Shown piece after piece: positions 1 to 9,328 of a DNA stretch of 17,884 nt. The notes under the pieces were generated by a model. It was not told the DNA's origin, made no database searches, and saw only the letters and a list, made by a program, of their open reading frames with translations. Within the stretch, counting starts at the first letter, position 1, and every line of letters begins with the position of its first letter. Made by a program: the position numbers and the translations under genes. Location: NCBI GenBank assembly GCA_000803105.1, contig JTDA01000030.1:1-17884 (forward strand), in the 5' to 3' direction. Source of the DNA: Coprobacter secundus. GTDB taxonomy: Bacteria > Bacteroidota > Bacteroidia > Bacteroidales > Coprobacteraceae.

Positions 1-1466
1 TTTTTAATGGCCTCTGCCATTGAGTACTCAAAAGTATATTCTTTATTGCATCCAAAGAATGACATTAGTCGCAAATTCCCTTCTTCATCAAACTGTCGAT
101 CAGGAGTAGCAGACAGTCCTATCCGTCGCAAATATTTAATATCGTTCAATCGTTTAGCGACAAGCCCACCTCCCATGTTGTGAGCCTCGTCAGCAATAAG
201 CAACAATTTAGTCTTTGGAAATTGATTTAATTCCAAAAAAATAGCTGGTCGAATAAAAGATGCATATGTAGAAATAATTACATACGATAATTTGTTGTTT
301 GGAGTTGACAATTCCAACATTCGTATGTTTGCCAGCGAGGTCTGCCACCCTCCGTATTTGGAACAGACCTTGATTACATTGCCAAAATTAAATTTTTCAC
401 ATTCTTTTTCCCACTGTTCAACAAGTGTAATAGTTGGGACTAATATAAGTGCTTTATAATAACCAAGTTTCTTATAAATTTCAAGTAGGCAGTTTAAGGA
501 TGTAATAGTTTTGCCTGTACCTGTTGCCATAGCAAACAATCCTTTCTGCTTGTTATCTTTCCAGTTCTCAAAAGCCTGTATTTGATAGTCTCTTGGTCCA
601 GATGGATATGGGAACTGTGGTTCGTGTTTTTTCAAAACATCTACTTTGTATTTTCCCTCCTTGAGTTTATCAATAATTACCTCCAATCGCTCTTGGGCAT
701 TATCCAATGCTTTGACAATGCGTTTAGAGACATTTTGTGAATACTGATTCCTTAAAATATTGTATTCGGATTCAAGCAGTTCGGATATAGATTTATCTGG
801 ATAGTTCTCTGTAATATAAGTTTTAATCTTGTCTGCAGATAAATAAACTACAGTGTCATCTCTCTCTTGAAAGACGTTCTCAAAATCATCCTTTATATAT
901 TTGATCTTAGCAACTTCTACATCACCATCCCAATCACATGAAACAGTTAGACTTTCTATATTGTCTACCAATGCAGTCCGAGAAAAATTACACGAACCGT
1001 CAAACCCAACATCATTAATACCATCAGAAAATATACCTGACTTGGTATGCGATATGCCAATACCATTCTTAGGTGCTATAATTTTAATATCAAGGCGATT
1101 ATGTCGTATAAGCCATGCCAAACAGTTGAAGAAATGATTATCTCTTTCTGACAATGTTTCTTTAATATTTTGAATGTCTGACACATCAAAATAAGGTATT
1201 TCAACATCACTAGTTCCATCTGCAATAGCTTTCTTATCTTCTTCAGTTAAAATATTATTAACTATAAGCCTCATCCTTCCTCCATTATAAAGGAATACTG
1301 CAAATCCATTAGCGAGCACGCTTATCGCAGATGAAGAAAAGAACCCAAGCATAAGATCAAAATGCGTAGTGTTGCACAAACAATCGGAGAAGAAACCTAT
1401 CGGTTCCCACTCTGTACGCGATTTGTATCGCCGATGTTCAGGCCATATGATATCTGATTTTAACAT
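1..1466 (-). CDS. PLD-domain / SF2 DEAH helicase fusion, partial at window edge
   Basis: Translation from the ATG at 1466 gives 488 residues with no stop before base 1, so the C-terminal helicase lobe is missing from the window. Residues about 20-175 look like a phospholipase-D-type nuclease half: H140 and K142 form an HxK motif, followed by a G-F-D-G-S-x-N-F-S stretch at 154-162 typical of the segment after HKD. The helicase part begins near 288 with R-D-Y-Q (292-295). Walker A MATGTGKT lies at 313-320, DEAH at 426-429 and SAT at 452-454. PLD-helicase fusions are known from restriction-like systems, and the likely role is ATP-driven DNA translocation coupled to cleavage or binding. Its ATG overlaps the stop of the PIN gene (ATGTTAA), so it is the last visible gene of the operon. 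Domain calls are firm; the job in defence is inferred. Confidence 0.88.
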   Translation of the reverse strand, partial: MLKSDIIWPEHRRYKSRTEWEPIGFFSDCLCNTTHFDLMLGFFSSSAISVLANGFAVFLYNGGRMRLIVNNILTEEDKKAIADGTSDVEIPYFDVSDIQNIKETLSERDNHFFNCLAWLIRHNRLDIKIIAPKNGIGISHTKSGIFSDGINDVGFDGSCNFSRTALVDNIESLTVSCDWDGDVEVAKIKYIKDDFENVFQERDDTVVYLSADKIKTYITENYPDKSISELLESEYNILRNQYSQNVSKRIVKALDNAQERLEVIIDKLKEGKYKVDVLKKHEPQFPYPSGPRDYQIQAFENWKDNKQKGLFAMATGTGKTITSLNCLLEIYKKLGYYKALILVPTITLVEQWEKECEKFNFGNVIKVCSKYGGWQTSLANIRMLELSTPNNKLSYVIISTYASFIRPAIFLELNQFPKTKLLLIADEAHNMGGGLVAKRLNDIKYLRRIGLSATPDRQFDEEGNLRLMSFFGCNKEYTFEYSMAEAIK

Positions 1467-2290
1467 GACATTTTATATATTGAGTGCTTTCGAAGGCTGA
1501 TAATAGTCTTCTTTATTTTTAAAGCCATATACCCACTAAGATTTATATCTGAATAACTATCTAAAAAGGCATTTATTTCTTTATATGATTTAGAATCTTT
1601 CTTGAAATAGTCAATGCCAATCCCAATAGTTTCAAAATCTAATTTTTCGATCCCTTCTTCAATCTTGTTTAATTCCTCATATAACCTTTTATTTTTAACA
1701 TCACGAGCAATCCATTCCTTTTTCATTTTCAAGAATTGATCTTTAAAATTCTTAAATGGAATTGCAAACTCAGACAAAAGATTTTGAAGATATTTTTCTA
1801 GCATGTGTTGCTTAAAATCAGAGTTAGACCAACATAAAAAAACCAATAAATCAATTGTGTCTCCTATTACTCCAATTTGTTGATAGCTAAAATAACTATC
1901 AAAAATATTTTTTGCAGGATGATCATCTGTATAGAAATACAATCTACAGTTTTTATCCCTGCATAAATATAGACTAATTAATGCAGAATAAAATTCACCG
2001 TTTTCTTTTTTATAATTGCAAAATTGTTTAATTTTAGCTTTGTACTCACTCTCAAACCGTTCGTCACATGTTAAAATATACGTTCCAAAATATGGAATAT
2101 GCGATGAAATGTATTTTTTTTGACTATTAGAAAAATGTTTTGTATTGATATTTTTATTTGCTTCCTCAAAAACTTTCTGGCATATGTTTATATTCAACTT
2201 GATAAGTTTTTTATACAAAAACTCATCATCTTCATCTATCCGTAGAAGGTTTAAGATAGTACAGGTATCTAAAACAATAGGTAACTTCAT
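1460..2290 (-). CDS. PIN-domain-like nuclease with a C-terminal extension
   Basis: The protein opens with a hydrophobic strand and Asp (IVLDTCTILNLL; D8 counted from the chosen start), followed by V-F-E-E (about 41-43), a mid-protein E in ENGEFYSALIS (about 99) and TDD (about 122-123). This spacing of acids matches the Mg2+-binding quartet of PIN-like RNases or DNases. The last 125 residues are lysine-rich and helical-looking, and I do not recognise them. I chose the ATG at 2290 instead of the TTG two codons upstream, because 2290 gives the classic 4-base ATGA overlap with the ATPase stop. That overlap implies translational coupling to the AAA ATPase. It could be an RNase or a DNase; nothing here decides. 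It may act as an effector licensed by the ATPase, which is inference. Confidence 0.75.
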   Translation of the reverse strand: MKLPIVLDTCTILNLLRIDEDDEFLYKKLIKLNINICQKVFEEANKNINTKHFSNSQKKYISSHIPYFGTYILTCDERFESEYKAKIKQFCNYKKENGEFYSALISLYLCRDKNCRLYFYTDDHPAKNIFDSYFSYQQIGVIGDTIDLLVFLCWSNSDFKQHMLEKYLQNLLSEFAIPFKNFKDQFLKMKKEWIARDVKNKRLYEELNKIEEGIEKLDFETIGIGIDYFKKDSKSYKEINAFLDSYSDINLSGYMALKIKKTIISLRKHSIYKMSC

Positions 2291-3384
2291 TTCCAACCAA
2301 TTATTTCATTCTTAATCGAATCATAATAAGTGACATCAATAGTTTCTTTTTCATCATATATAGCATTTTCCAACAGCAACGAGAATGCTTCATTATATCG
2401 CCTTAATGATGAATTGCCTAAATCTTTAATGACCAAATCAATTACCTTTTCTTCAAATGGGAAAAAGCGCTGCTCTCCAGTAAACGGATTTTCTCTATAT
2501 AACGGATTATTGAGCAAGTCTTCTAAATATACCTTTAACTCATCAGGATTAGGCATGTTGAATTCTATTCTATCTCTTATTCTAGATTTCACAGCTTCCT
2601 GCAAATATTCCCCCAAGTCCTCAACATCCATCATAGCAGATTGTGTTAAGTTTAGGAATAGCAAGAGATTGTTGGATGCCTTATCAATAAGAGACCTAAC
2701 AAAATTATTAATATTGCTTATATTATTAGTATTTGAGATAGAAATATCTTCAAACTCATCAATCCACAAAATAATAACAGAATAGACTTTCTTTTCGTAA
2801 GTAAGGAAAGAGAATAGACTGGTGATTAGATCGATATAATCATTATCAGTTGATAATCTGCGAATAATCCCTTTTGAAGATAATTTCCGAATAGGTCCTC
2901 CATAAAGATATTCTTGTATCTCCATAAGATTCGTTTCCTTATCAAATAATAAGCATAAAATTTGACGAATTAACGTATTCTGTGTAATAATATCCGCTAT
3001 ATCCTCTGGGTTGTTAAGAATCTCGACAACCCGATTGCGAAGTTCAACAAAATCAATTCTGTCTATTATTTGAGTATATAACTCTTTTACAGGCTCTTTA
3101 CTTTTGGGAAACGATAAATTAACAGAAAATGGAACAGTGCTAGGAGCAGCAAGCTTTTCTAGCACATCTTGTTTATTAAAATATCTTGAGGCATGTGTCT
3201 TTCCACTACCATATTCTCCCCAATTGAGTATCAAACTAGAATTAGGTATGTTAATAGAACGTTTAATACGCTTCTCTATTTTTTCTTTAATTTTTGGGAA
3301 TCCCGCCCATATTATTTCTTTAGAGTCTATAGATGGCGTTAATCTAAAGGGATTAGACTTCAATTTAAATTGCTCGATATTCAT
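2287..3384 (-). CDS. AAA ATPase, ExeA/TniB/Orc-like
   Basis: This 365-residue ATPase has an N-terminal NPF-x-L-T-P motif (11-17) of the kind seen before the P-loop in ExeA, TniB and Cdc6/Orc-like AAA proteins. Walker A GEYGSGKT lies at 56-63, Walker B IILWIDEFED at 204-213, a sensor-1-like N near 245, and R268/R270/R272 offer an arginine-finger candidate. The C-terminal 90 residues are helical, as in a lid or small winged-helix domain. There is no membrane segment. It starts four bases after the stop of the 541-aa gene and overlaps the PIN gene by ATGA, so the ATPase and nuclease are probably made together. A plausible role is an ATP-dependent switch or loader for the PIN protein. Family assignment is by motif only. 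Confidence 0.8.
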   Translation of the reverse strand: MNIEQFKLKSNPFRLTPSIDSKEIIWAGFPKIKEKIEKRIKRSINIPNSSLILNWGEYGSGKTHASRYFNKQDVLEKLAAPSTVPFSVNLSFPKSKEPVKELYTQIIDRIDFVELRNRVVEILNNPEDIADIITQNTLIRQILCLLFDKETNLMEIQEYLYGGPIRKLSSKGIIRRLSTDNDYIDLITSLFSFLTYEKKVYSVIILWIDEFEDISISNTNNISNINNFVRSLIDKASNNLLLFLNLTQSAMMDVEDLGEYLQEAVKSRIRDRIEFNMPNPDELKVYLEDLLNNPLYRENPFTGEQRFFPFEEKVIDLVIKDLGNSSLRRYNEAFSLLLENAIYDEKETIDVTYYDSIKNEIIGWK

Positions 3385-3387
3385 ATG

Positions 3388-5013
3388 CTAGTTATTATTT
3401 TTTTGTACATATCCGTCTTCATATTGTTTTTGATACTTATAAATATATTTAAAAAAGTCCAACTCTCCAAATATATTCTTAATATCTTCTGATTCAATCA
3501 ATTTATTATCTTTAAAATAAAGCATATTCCTAACAAATTTCGACATCTGTGAGAATGTCACTCGATTAGGTGCCAATGTCTTAAATAATAAAAAAGAATT
3601 ATCAATATATTTTTTGATAGTAGGGTAATCCACGACTGTAAATTTATTCCCTTGTAAGCCTAAAGTCGTATCCATTATCTGCATGAAGAAATTGTCTAAA
3701 AACCATATGGGCGATACAACCTTTCTAAAATTTATATCATTCCATAGCGAGAGATTATAACATAGACATCGTCCTTTTCGAGTCAAATAAAAAGATAAGT
3801 CTGCATTTAGACAAATGAATTCCATATCATATAACCAGTTAAGTCTAGGCATAAGCACATGCTCCATATACACATCCGGCTTTTTCCAATTCTGAATTCT
3901 ATGAATTCTATTTTTGATAGATTGTATTTTGTCAAAAGGTTGATGAGATTTTGCTTCCTCTATATACAACTCACATTGTTCTAGCAAGGCTGCTTGAAAA
4001 TTTGATTGCATAAATTTGTATGAAATATTATTAATCTTATGTGTTAATGTGATGATGGTATATAAATACAGGTAATCCTCTTTCAGTAATAATTCTATAA
4101 AAAACACAACATCAAAATCATTCAACATGAACGGATTCTGATCATTGAATGTTAAATGCTGCCTAATCTCATTATACACTCTTCCGTCTTTACCAAGTGT
4201 ATAATAACCAACAGTTTTATGAATTAAACCTAATTGTTCTGCTAATTCTATATATGGCTTAGCAGAATTCCCTGTTTTTGTCCGAATAACCTCACCTTTA
4301 TTATTTTTATAACAAAACAAAAAATTTCTATAGTTACTAGCAAACTCTTCGAACCTTGCATTTATGTGAGTTATAGAGATTTTGGGATATATTTTAAACA
4401 TTTCCAATATAATTTTAAGATATCCAAGTCTTCTTGTTTTTGTATTGGAAGGCAACACTTTTATTTCATAACTATCTTTAGGTCGATTAGGCGTATGATA
4501 AAATAGTGGAATACCAATCATTGATGCCTTCTCAAAAAGTTTTGTGAAATGTTTATACAATTTTATATTATCCCAATAGTCCTTCCCAATAATAAATACA
4601 GAACCATATTCCCACACCTCTGGACACATAGTACTTTCTTCTACGCAATAAAAGTCTGTCTTGGAGGATAAAATAGCACAAGGAAAATCTATATTAATTA
4701 GTCTGAATATTTCCTCTGTAATATAGGTACATGGTCTATAATGCATAGATATATCTTCTTCAGTGTCCGGAATATATTCTCCAGATAGAATAGTAACAGA
4801 TTCGATAACATCTTTCCTAATACTTAATAAACTCTCAAAAGTAAGTTGTTTAATTGAGTTTAGTATTTCATCATTATTTATATTTAGACACGATAAAGAT
4901 GATAATCTGAAAACTACCCAATAGTAATCCATTTTAAACCATAATTCATTGTCGCAGGATTTAACTATAGAACCAAAATTCTCAAAATATATGTATTTAA
5001 TAACCTCTTCCAT
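3388..5013 (-). CDS. Unrecognised 541-aa operon protein
   Basis: I do not recognise this family. The ATG at 5013 is preferred: the longer frame would need a TTG at 5037, inside the end of the upstream DndC-like gene, and the ATG lies two bases after that gene's stop in an AT-rich leader. The protein is soluble-looking, rich in aromatic residues, Ile and Lys, with no signal peptide, membrane span or Walker motif. Residues about 251-282 (S-A-K-P-Y-I-E-L-A-E-Q-L-G-L-I followed by a Y-Y-T-L-G-K-D-G-R turn) resemble a winged-helix recognition helix and wing. A DNA-binding or specificity role is therefore possible but unproven. Its place between the sulfurtransferase and the AAA ATPase suggests a link between the modification and effector halves of the operon. 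Confidence 0.8.
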   Translation of the reverse strand: MEEVIKYIYFENFGSIVKSCDNELWFKMDYYWVVFRLSSLSCLNINNDEILNSIKQLTFESLLSIRKDVIESVTILSGEYIPDTEEDISMHYRPCTYITEEIFRLINIDFPCAILSSKTDFYCVEESTMCPEVWEYGSVFIIGKDYWDNIKLYKHFTKLFEKASMIGIPLFYHTPNRPKDSYEIKVLPSNTKTRRLGYLKIILEMFKIYPKISITHINARFEEFASNYRNFLFCYKNNKGEVIRTKTGNSAKPYIELAEQLGLIHKTVGYYTLGKDGRVYNEIRQHLTFNDQNPFMLNDFDVVFFIELLLKEDYLYLYTIITLTHKINNISYKFMQSNFQAALLEQCELYIEEAKSHQPFDKIQSIKNRIHRIQNWKKPDVYMEHVLMPRLNWLYDMEFICLNADLSFYLTRKGRCLCYNLSLWNDINFRKVVSPIWFLDNFFMQIMDTTLGLQGNKFTVVDYPTIKKYIDNSFLLFKTLAPNRVTFSQMSKFVRNMLYFKDNKLIESEDIKNIFGELDFFKYIYKYQKQYEDGYVQKNNN

Positions 5014-5015
5014 AT

Positions 5016-6122
5016 TTATATAAAACAGTTTGCACAAGGTATTTCATCGTCATCCCCAAATATATCAACCAAAAGGCCACTTGAGTTCTTAGCTTTCAAA
5101 TTAGCCTGTTTCTTGATATGATCTAGCTTGATCTGGCGAACACGCTCTGGACGACTTAATTCTTCGAGCGTCTCGCCTTGAATCCAGGTATAGCCATCCT
5201 TTTCATATTCCATCGCTTTTTTATAAAGATCCGGATGCTGTTCCAAAAGCCATATCCATTCTATACGTTGCTGAAAAAAGCAGAAATAACATCCAGAGCG
5301 ACTTCTATTGTATGTGCCTTTTTGACCATCTACTTCATATTCTATTGGTTTATAGTATGCAGGAATACCTACGCCACTTTCTTCTAAGATTCTGAAAATA
5401 TCATTTTTCACTAAAACATCTTCATTATCTATTAAAGGGAAATCCTCTAACTTTCCTATAGGATAGTCTGTTGTCTTGAGATATTCAAAGACGACCCTAT
5501 TAAAAGTTTTTACGCTCAAATTCAAGATTGCGTTAAATTTGCGACTAAATAAAAATTTTTTTGAAGTAGGAATTTCAATGATCTGTAACGCTTCGTTCAA
5601 TATTTCATTAGGAGCATATTGCCTGTATAGAGATGAAATTATGCTTATATTACTATTTTGCATAACATTATGAATTACATCTATACTCCAAATATTTTTT
5701 CGGAAAGGAAATATAGCTTGAATATTAGGTTTGGTTGAGACATATCCTTCCCGGTCTTCATCACCACGAATCCCAACATATGAAATTGTAGGGTCATCCC
5801 CCACAAAGCGCTCAAACTCGGCTAACTTCATCTTTTGAGTACACCATCGAGCTTGAGGAGACGGCAAATATCCCCCGCTAATTTTAAGAAAATGATCAAA
5901 TGGCGTTGGTTCAGGACTACCTTCAGCTGCAACCAATATTTCAATATGCCCCAAATATGATTTCAAATTCTCTATAAATTTTTGAGTTTCTGCTAATTCA
6001 CATTTTGTATCTGTATTATAATACTCTATAGGAAGCTGAGGATACAATTGCTTCAAATAAATTGCCAATGCAGCACTGTCTTTGCCGCCTGATATACCCA
6101 AGACATGTCTAACCTTACTCAT
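5016..6122 (-). CDS. DndC-like PAPS-reductase-family ATP pyrophosphatase / sulfurtransferase
   Basis: The 368-residue protein has the PP-loop SGGKDS at 11-16, which binds ATP pyrophosphate in the adenosine nucleotide alpha hydrolase fold. It then has N-T-D-T-K (36-40), the W-C-T-x-K signature with C94 (93-97), and G-I-R-G-D-E (117-122). A Cys pair C278/C281 sits in GCYFCFF, and a second CxxC (C363/C366) lies at the extreme C-terminus. DndC and related proteins use Cys residues at positions like C94 and C278/C281 for an Fe-S cluster during DNA phosphorothioation; the terminal CxxC is an extra I cannot match. About 130 residues (141-270) separate the two halves, as in DndC-type members compared with CysH. 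It overlaps the large ATPase by eight bases, with AGGAG just before its ATG. It could act on DNA, tRNA or a small molecule; context favours DNA. No cysteine desulfurase is in the window. Confidence 0.85.
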   Translation of the reverse strand: MSKVRHVLGISGGKDSAALAIYLKQLYPQLPIEYYNTDTKCELAETQKFIENLKSYLGHIEILVAAEGSPEPTPFDHFLKISGGYLPSPQARWCTQKMKLAEFERFVGDDPTISYVGIRGDEDREGYVSTKPNIQAIFPFRKNIWSIDVIHNVMQNSNISIISSLYRQYAPNEILNEALQIIEIPTSKKFLFSRKFNAILNLSVKTFNRVVFEYLKTTDYPIGKLEDFPLIDNEDVLVKNDIFRILEESGVGIPAYYKPIEYEVDGQKGTYNRSRSGCYFCFFQQRIEWIWLLEQHPDLYKKAMEYEKDGYTWIQGETLEELSRPERVRQIKLDHIKKQANLKAKNSSGLLVDIFGDDDEIPCANCFI

Positions 6123-9100
6123 CTCCTAATTTTTTTTTAAGAATCATTAATAAAGCATATGCATCGACTTCATTGTCTCCTGATAATAGATTATCTATTT
6201 GTCTTTCTACTTTTTGCGCGATATCAATCTTATCCTTATTGAGGCGTACAACCTGAGGAGATATTGTTCCATCATTTGAGATCATCTCAATCCGAATAAA
6301 ATTGTCCTCATGTGCAAGATTCTTGCGGCTAATATCTATATACTTATCCAATTCTTTGAATAAATGGATTAAATTATCTATCAGATATGCTTCTTCTTCA
6401 TCAATCAGATTATCAAGCTGTTTATCTAATATAATATATGATAGCGATTGATACCAAGAGATCTTATCAGTAGCAGGAGATAATATCCTGTTAAGTATAG
6501 CCTTTTGTTTATCAGTGAGCAAATATGTTTTAAGACAGGAATATCGTTCTTCTAGTTCTTTTTTGTATTGAATAAAGTCAGTCGATTTTAAACACAACGA
6601 ATCGACAAGTGCATTTTCAATACGACTAATCAAATTAACATAACAACTCCGAAGCTCCCGAATGGCATTTTGTAATAGTTCTACATAACTCTTCAGAACC
6701 TCATCATTGCTAGTGAGAACACTATCTTTAAAACCCAAAGCAAGAGGCAAATCCTCAAAAAAAGTCTTCTCAGGGTCTCTAGCCGCAGATAATACATTAC
6801 GGAATTGCAATGTGGTTTTCTTGAGCCGTTTTGTTTGTTTTGCGTATTTGTTGAGTTTTTTATAGAATACCAAAAAAGGTCTAATGGTTTCTATAAGACT
6901 TGTAGTAGTAAATTCACCGTCTTGACTAAGACTTAACGCCTCACGGTATTTGTTGTACAAATCCAACTTGACACCTTCCACATTAAATGCTTTAATTTGG
7001 AATCCACCCGGTGATTTCTGCATAATATCCAAAACTTCTCTATTGATAGATGGGATGAATACGCCCATATCATTATATAAAGAGTAATCATTCTTCTTAA
7101 TAATGAGATATGTCGGTATCCATAAATCAATTACACCTTGCTTGAGTTTAAATGGACGTGCTTTAAGTATATTAATAAGTTCTGCCAATTTACGAGGTTT
7201 CTCTTTACTACTTTCCATGAATGCCTCACTAATGCTCCATAAATCATTAAACGATTCTTCTTGTGGAGCATCTAATTCATATACACCAAGGAACTGTCTA
7301 TGTATGCCGGTATTCTTCAATAATGTCAAATAGATAGTTTTTTCCGGTTTAAACATACTGTCTTCAAATCCCAAATTGTATTCGGCAGAGTTCTCTAATA
7401 AATGAGATAAATAATTAACACGAGCTAGTGACATTGCACCGCTCGGTTTATGCTTGTTTACCATCTCATTGATAAATATAGGAGTAGAGAAATAAACCTC
7501 ATCACATATTCGAGATAAAAATTTATTAAAGCTAGCCTTAGAGTTAATAGAGATTTCATTACCTCTATACACCCAAACGACATCTCGACTATATCTAAAT
7601 AATGCATCTAACACGCTCGCATTAAGCAAACTACGCTCATGATTCATCAATGCTTTTAACTCCCGATGAGCGACTTTATCTGCACTATCAACTATATTCT
7701 GAACATAAGCAAGCTTATCTAACATCCAAATATGGTCAATAATTTTATCAGTTTGTTTGAAATAAGCATATAATATAGCCTCTTCAACAGTACTAGTTTC
7801 TTGTTTAAACTTTTCTAACGTCAATGATTCATTAAAAACAAGGTTGATATATCCATCAATTTCATTTTGAGGTTGTTTATTGATTGGATAGTCTGATATT
7901 ACATACTCAAAATATCGAGGTGTACCTTTGCGATAATATATAGCATTAGCAAACTCTACAGGAAGAGAAAAATTCTCAAGAAGTTTATCAACAACGTCTT
8001 TAGAGCGAGGTACTATTCCAGAAGCTTTTAGTAACTCACTTTCAATATTGACATCAGTGCCCTCAAATAAAACATATTGTGACTTATATTCTGCATAACG
8101 AATTATTTTGTACTGCGCTAACAAATCAATCACGCCACTTGGAGATACAATACCTAAAGCATTTTTAGCATATAATGACAAATCGTTTTTAGTACAGCTT
8201 ATACCTGCATTACCAAACAGATTTATCATTCCGATAGCCTTAACAAGTTTAATTGCATCATCTACAACTTCAGCGTCAAACAACCCTTCCACTCGCTCCA
8301 AAGAAACACGAATCCCTGCCCATGCTGCTGAATCAGCATTTATTTCAGAAAGAAAAGAGTGAAAATTATATATGTCATAGTCATATACATCTGCTAGATT
8401 ATATGTTGTATGTTCACTTTCTTTAAACTGCTGCAAAGAACCTTCGCCGGTCGATTCAAGAAATGAAAACAGAGTGCGTTCATTTTGGCCATACCGTTGA
8501 ATAGACAATGTTAATGCCTGAGCCGCAAATAAATCCAGTGGATATAATCGTTCTGCAGTATCCTCATATTCAATTGAGGAACTCGCAAACCTTGTGTTTT
8601 TTGCTAAATCATATATTGATTTAAACCCCTTGTTAAGTATTGGCCTAGAAATACGTTCAATTCGTTTGGCAGCCAAATATAGTAATTGTTCAACTGGCTC
8701 ATTAAAAACAATTTCCAGAAAACGTCCTTTCACTTTATTCCATTCGTGACGCTGAGATTCATTTAATACGCGAGCGTATGAATTAAAGTTCTGATGAAGA
8801 GTTGTAAGTAAGATTACATTGCGCTCCTCACTATTTACAAACTCAGTAAACTTCTGGAATATATATAATTCCCTCTCTGGATTATTCTTTGCAGCATATT
8901 CTAATAGTTTGCCAAACTCGTCGATAACAATAAAGACAAATTCATCCCTATTCTCTGCCTCAGCAAAAAATCGAGATAGATTTTCAAACAAATTCTCAGA
9001 AGCCGAATCTGGAAAAAGATGTTCAATCAACAGGTTCTGCAATGATGTATAATCTCCAACAATTTTACAGAATCGGAAACGAGTATATCCATTAAATTGG

Positions 9101-9327
9101 CCCTTATTTGCTAAAAGGATATGAGAATTATTCACCAAGGAATCCTCTAAAGCCAAAAGGAAATTTGATTTACCTGTTCCATAAGAGCCAATAATATTAA
9201 AGGAGTGAATCCCAGTATTGAATGAATCAATAATATGACCTACAACGCCAAGAGCATTTGGCGTAACAATATAGCTTTCGGGATTAAAAGTGCTATGTTC
9301 AATATTTATTGAGAGGGTATATTTCAT
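6115..9327 (-). CDS. Large P-loop ATPase, BrxC/PglY-like
   Basis: The 1070-residue protein has an N-terminal ATPase module: Walker A GSYGTGKS at 47-54, Walker B VFIVIDEFGK at 131-140 with D136/E137, and a sensor-1-like I-L-L-T-T at 172-176. The V-I-D-E-F-G-K form recalls the very large ATPases of BREX and Pgl systems (BrxC/PglY) and related defence-island ATPases. The remaining roughly 850 residues are helical, with no second Walker motif and a charged, coiled-coil-like C-terminus (about 860-1000). It lacks the long SMC-type coiled coil and hinge expected of DndD. It starts one base after the DUF4007 gene and overlaps the DndC-like gene, so these three genes form the tightest core. The role is probably ATP-driven remodelling of, or scanning along, target DNA; that is inference from family resemblance. 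Confidence 0.82.
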   Translation of the reverse strand: MKYTLSINIEHSTFNPESYIVTPNALGVVGHIIDSFNTGIHSFNIIGSYGTGKSNFLLALEDSLVNNSHILLANKGQFNGYTRFRFCKIVGDYTSLQNLLIEHLFPDSASENLFENLSRFFAEAENRDEFVFIVIDEFGKLLEYAAKNNPERELYIFQKFTEFVNSEERNVILLTTLHQNFNSYARVLNESQRHEWNKVKGRFLEIVFNEPVEQLLYLAAKRIERISRPILNKGFKSIYDLAKNTRFASSSIEYEDTAERLYPLDLFAAQALTLSIQRYGQNERTLFSFLESTGEGSLQQFKESEHTTYNLADVYDYDIYNFHSFLSEINADSAAWAGIRVSLERVEGLFDAEVVDDAIKLVKAIGMINLFGNAGISCTKNDLSLYAKNALGIVSPSGVIDLLAQYKIIRYAEYKSQYVLFEGTDVNIESELLKASGIVPRSKDVVDKLLENFSLPVEFANAIYYRKGTPRYFEYVISDYPINKQPQNEIDGYINLVFNESLTLEKFKQETSTVEEAILYAYFKQTDKIIDHIWMLDKLAYVQNIVDSADKVAHRELKALMNHERSLLNASVLDALFRYSRDVVWVYRGNEISINSKASFNKFLSRICDEVYFSTPIFINEMVNKHKPSGAMSLARVNYLSHLLENSAEYNLGFEDSMFKPEKTIYLTLLKNTGIHRQFLGVYELDAPQEESFNDLWSISEAFMESSKEKPRKLAELINILKARPFKLKQGVIDLWIPTYLIIKKNDYSLYNDMGVFIPSINREVLDIMQKSPGGFQIKAFNVEGVKLDLYNKYREALSLSQDGEFTTTSLIETIRPFLVFYKKLNKYAKQTKRLKKTTLQFRNVLSAARDPEKTFFEDLPLALGFKDSVLTSNDEVLKSYVELLQNAIRELRSCYVNLISRIENALVDSLCLKSTDFIQYKKELEERYSCLKTYLLTDKQKAILNRILSPATDKISWYQSLSYIILDKQLDNLIDEEEAYLIDNLIHLFKELDKYIDISRKNLAHEDNFIRIEMISNDGTISPQVVRLNKDKIDIAQKVERQIDNLLSGDNEVDAYALLMILKKKLGDE

Positions 9328-9328
9328 A

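Noticed and set aside
901..1137. Plus-strand open frame of 78 codons
   Set aside because: It lies antisense within the PLD/helicase gene, whose minus-strand frame carries clear motifs.
2290..2296. TTG start for the PIN gene
   Set aside because: The ATG two codons later makes an ATGA stop-start overlap.
5013..5037. Upstream TTG start giving a 549-aa version of the unknown protein
   Set aside because: It would overlap the conserved-looking CxxC end of the DndC-like gene; the ATG at 5013 is better placed.
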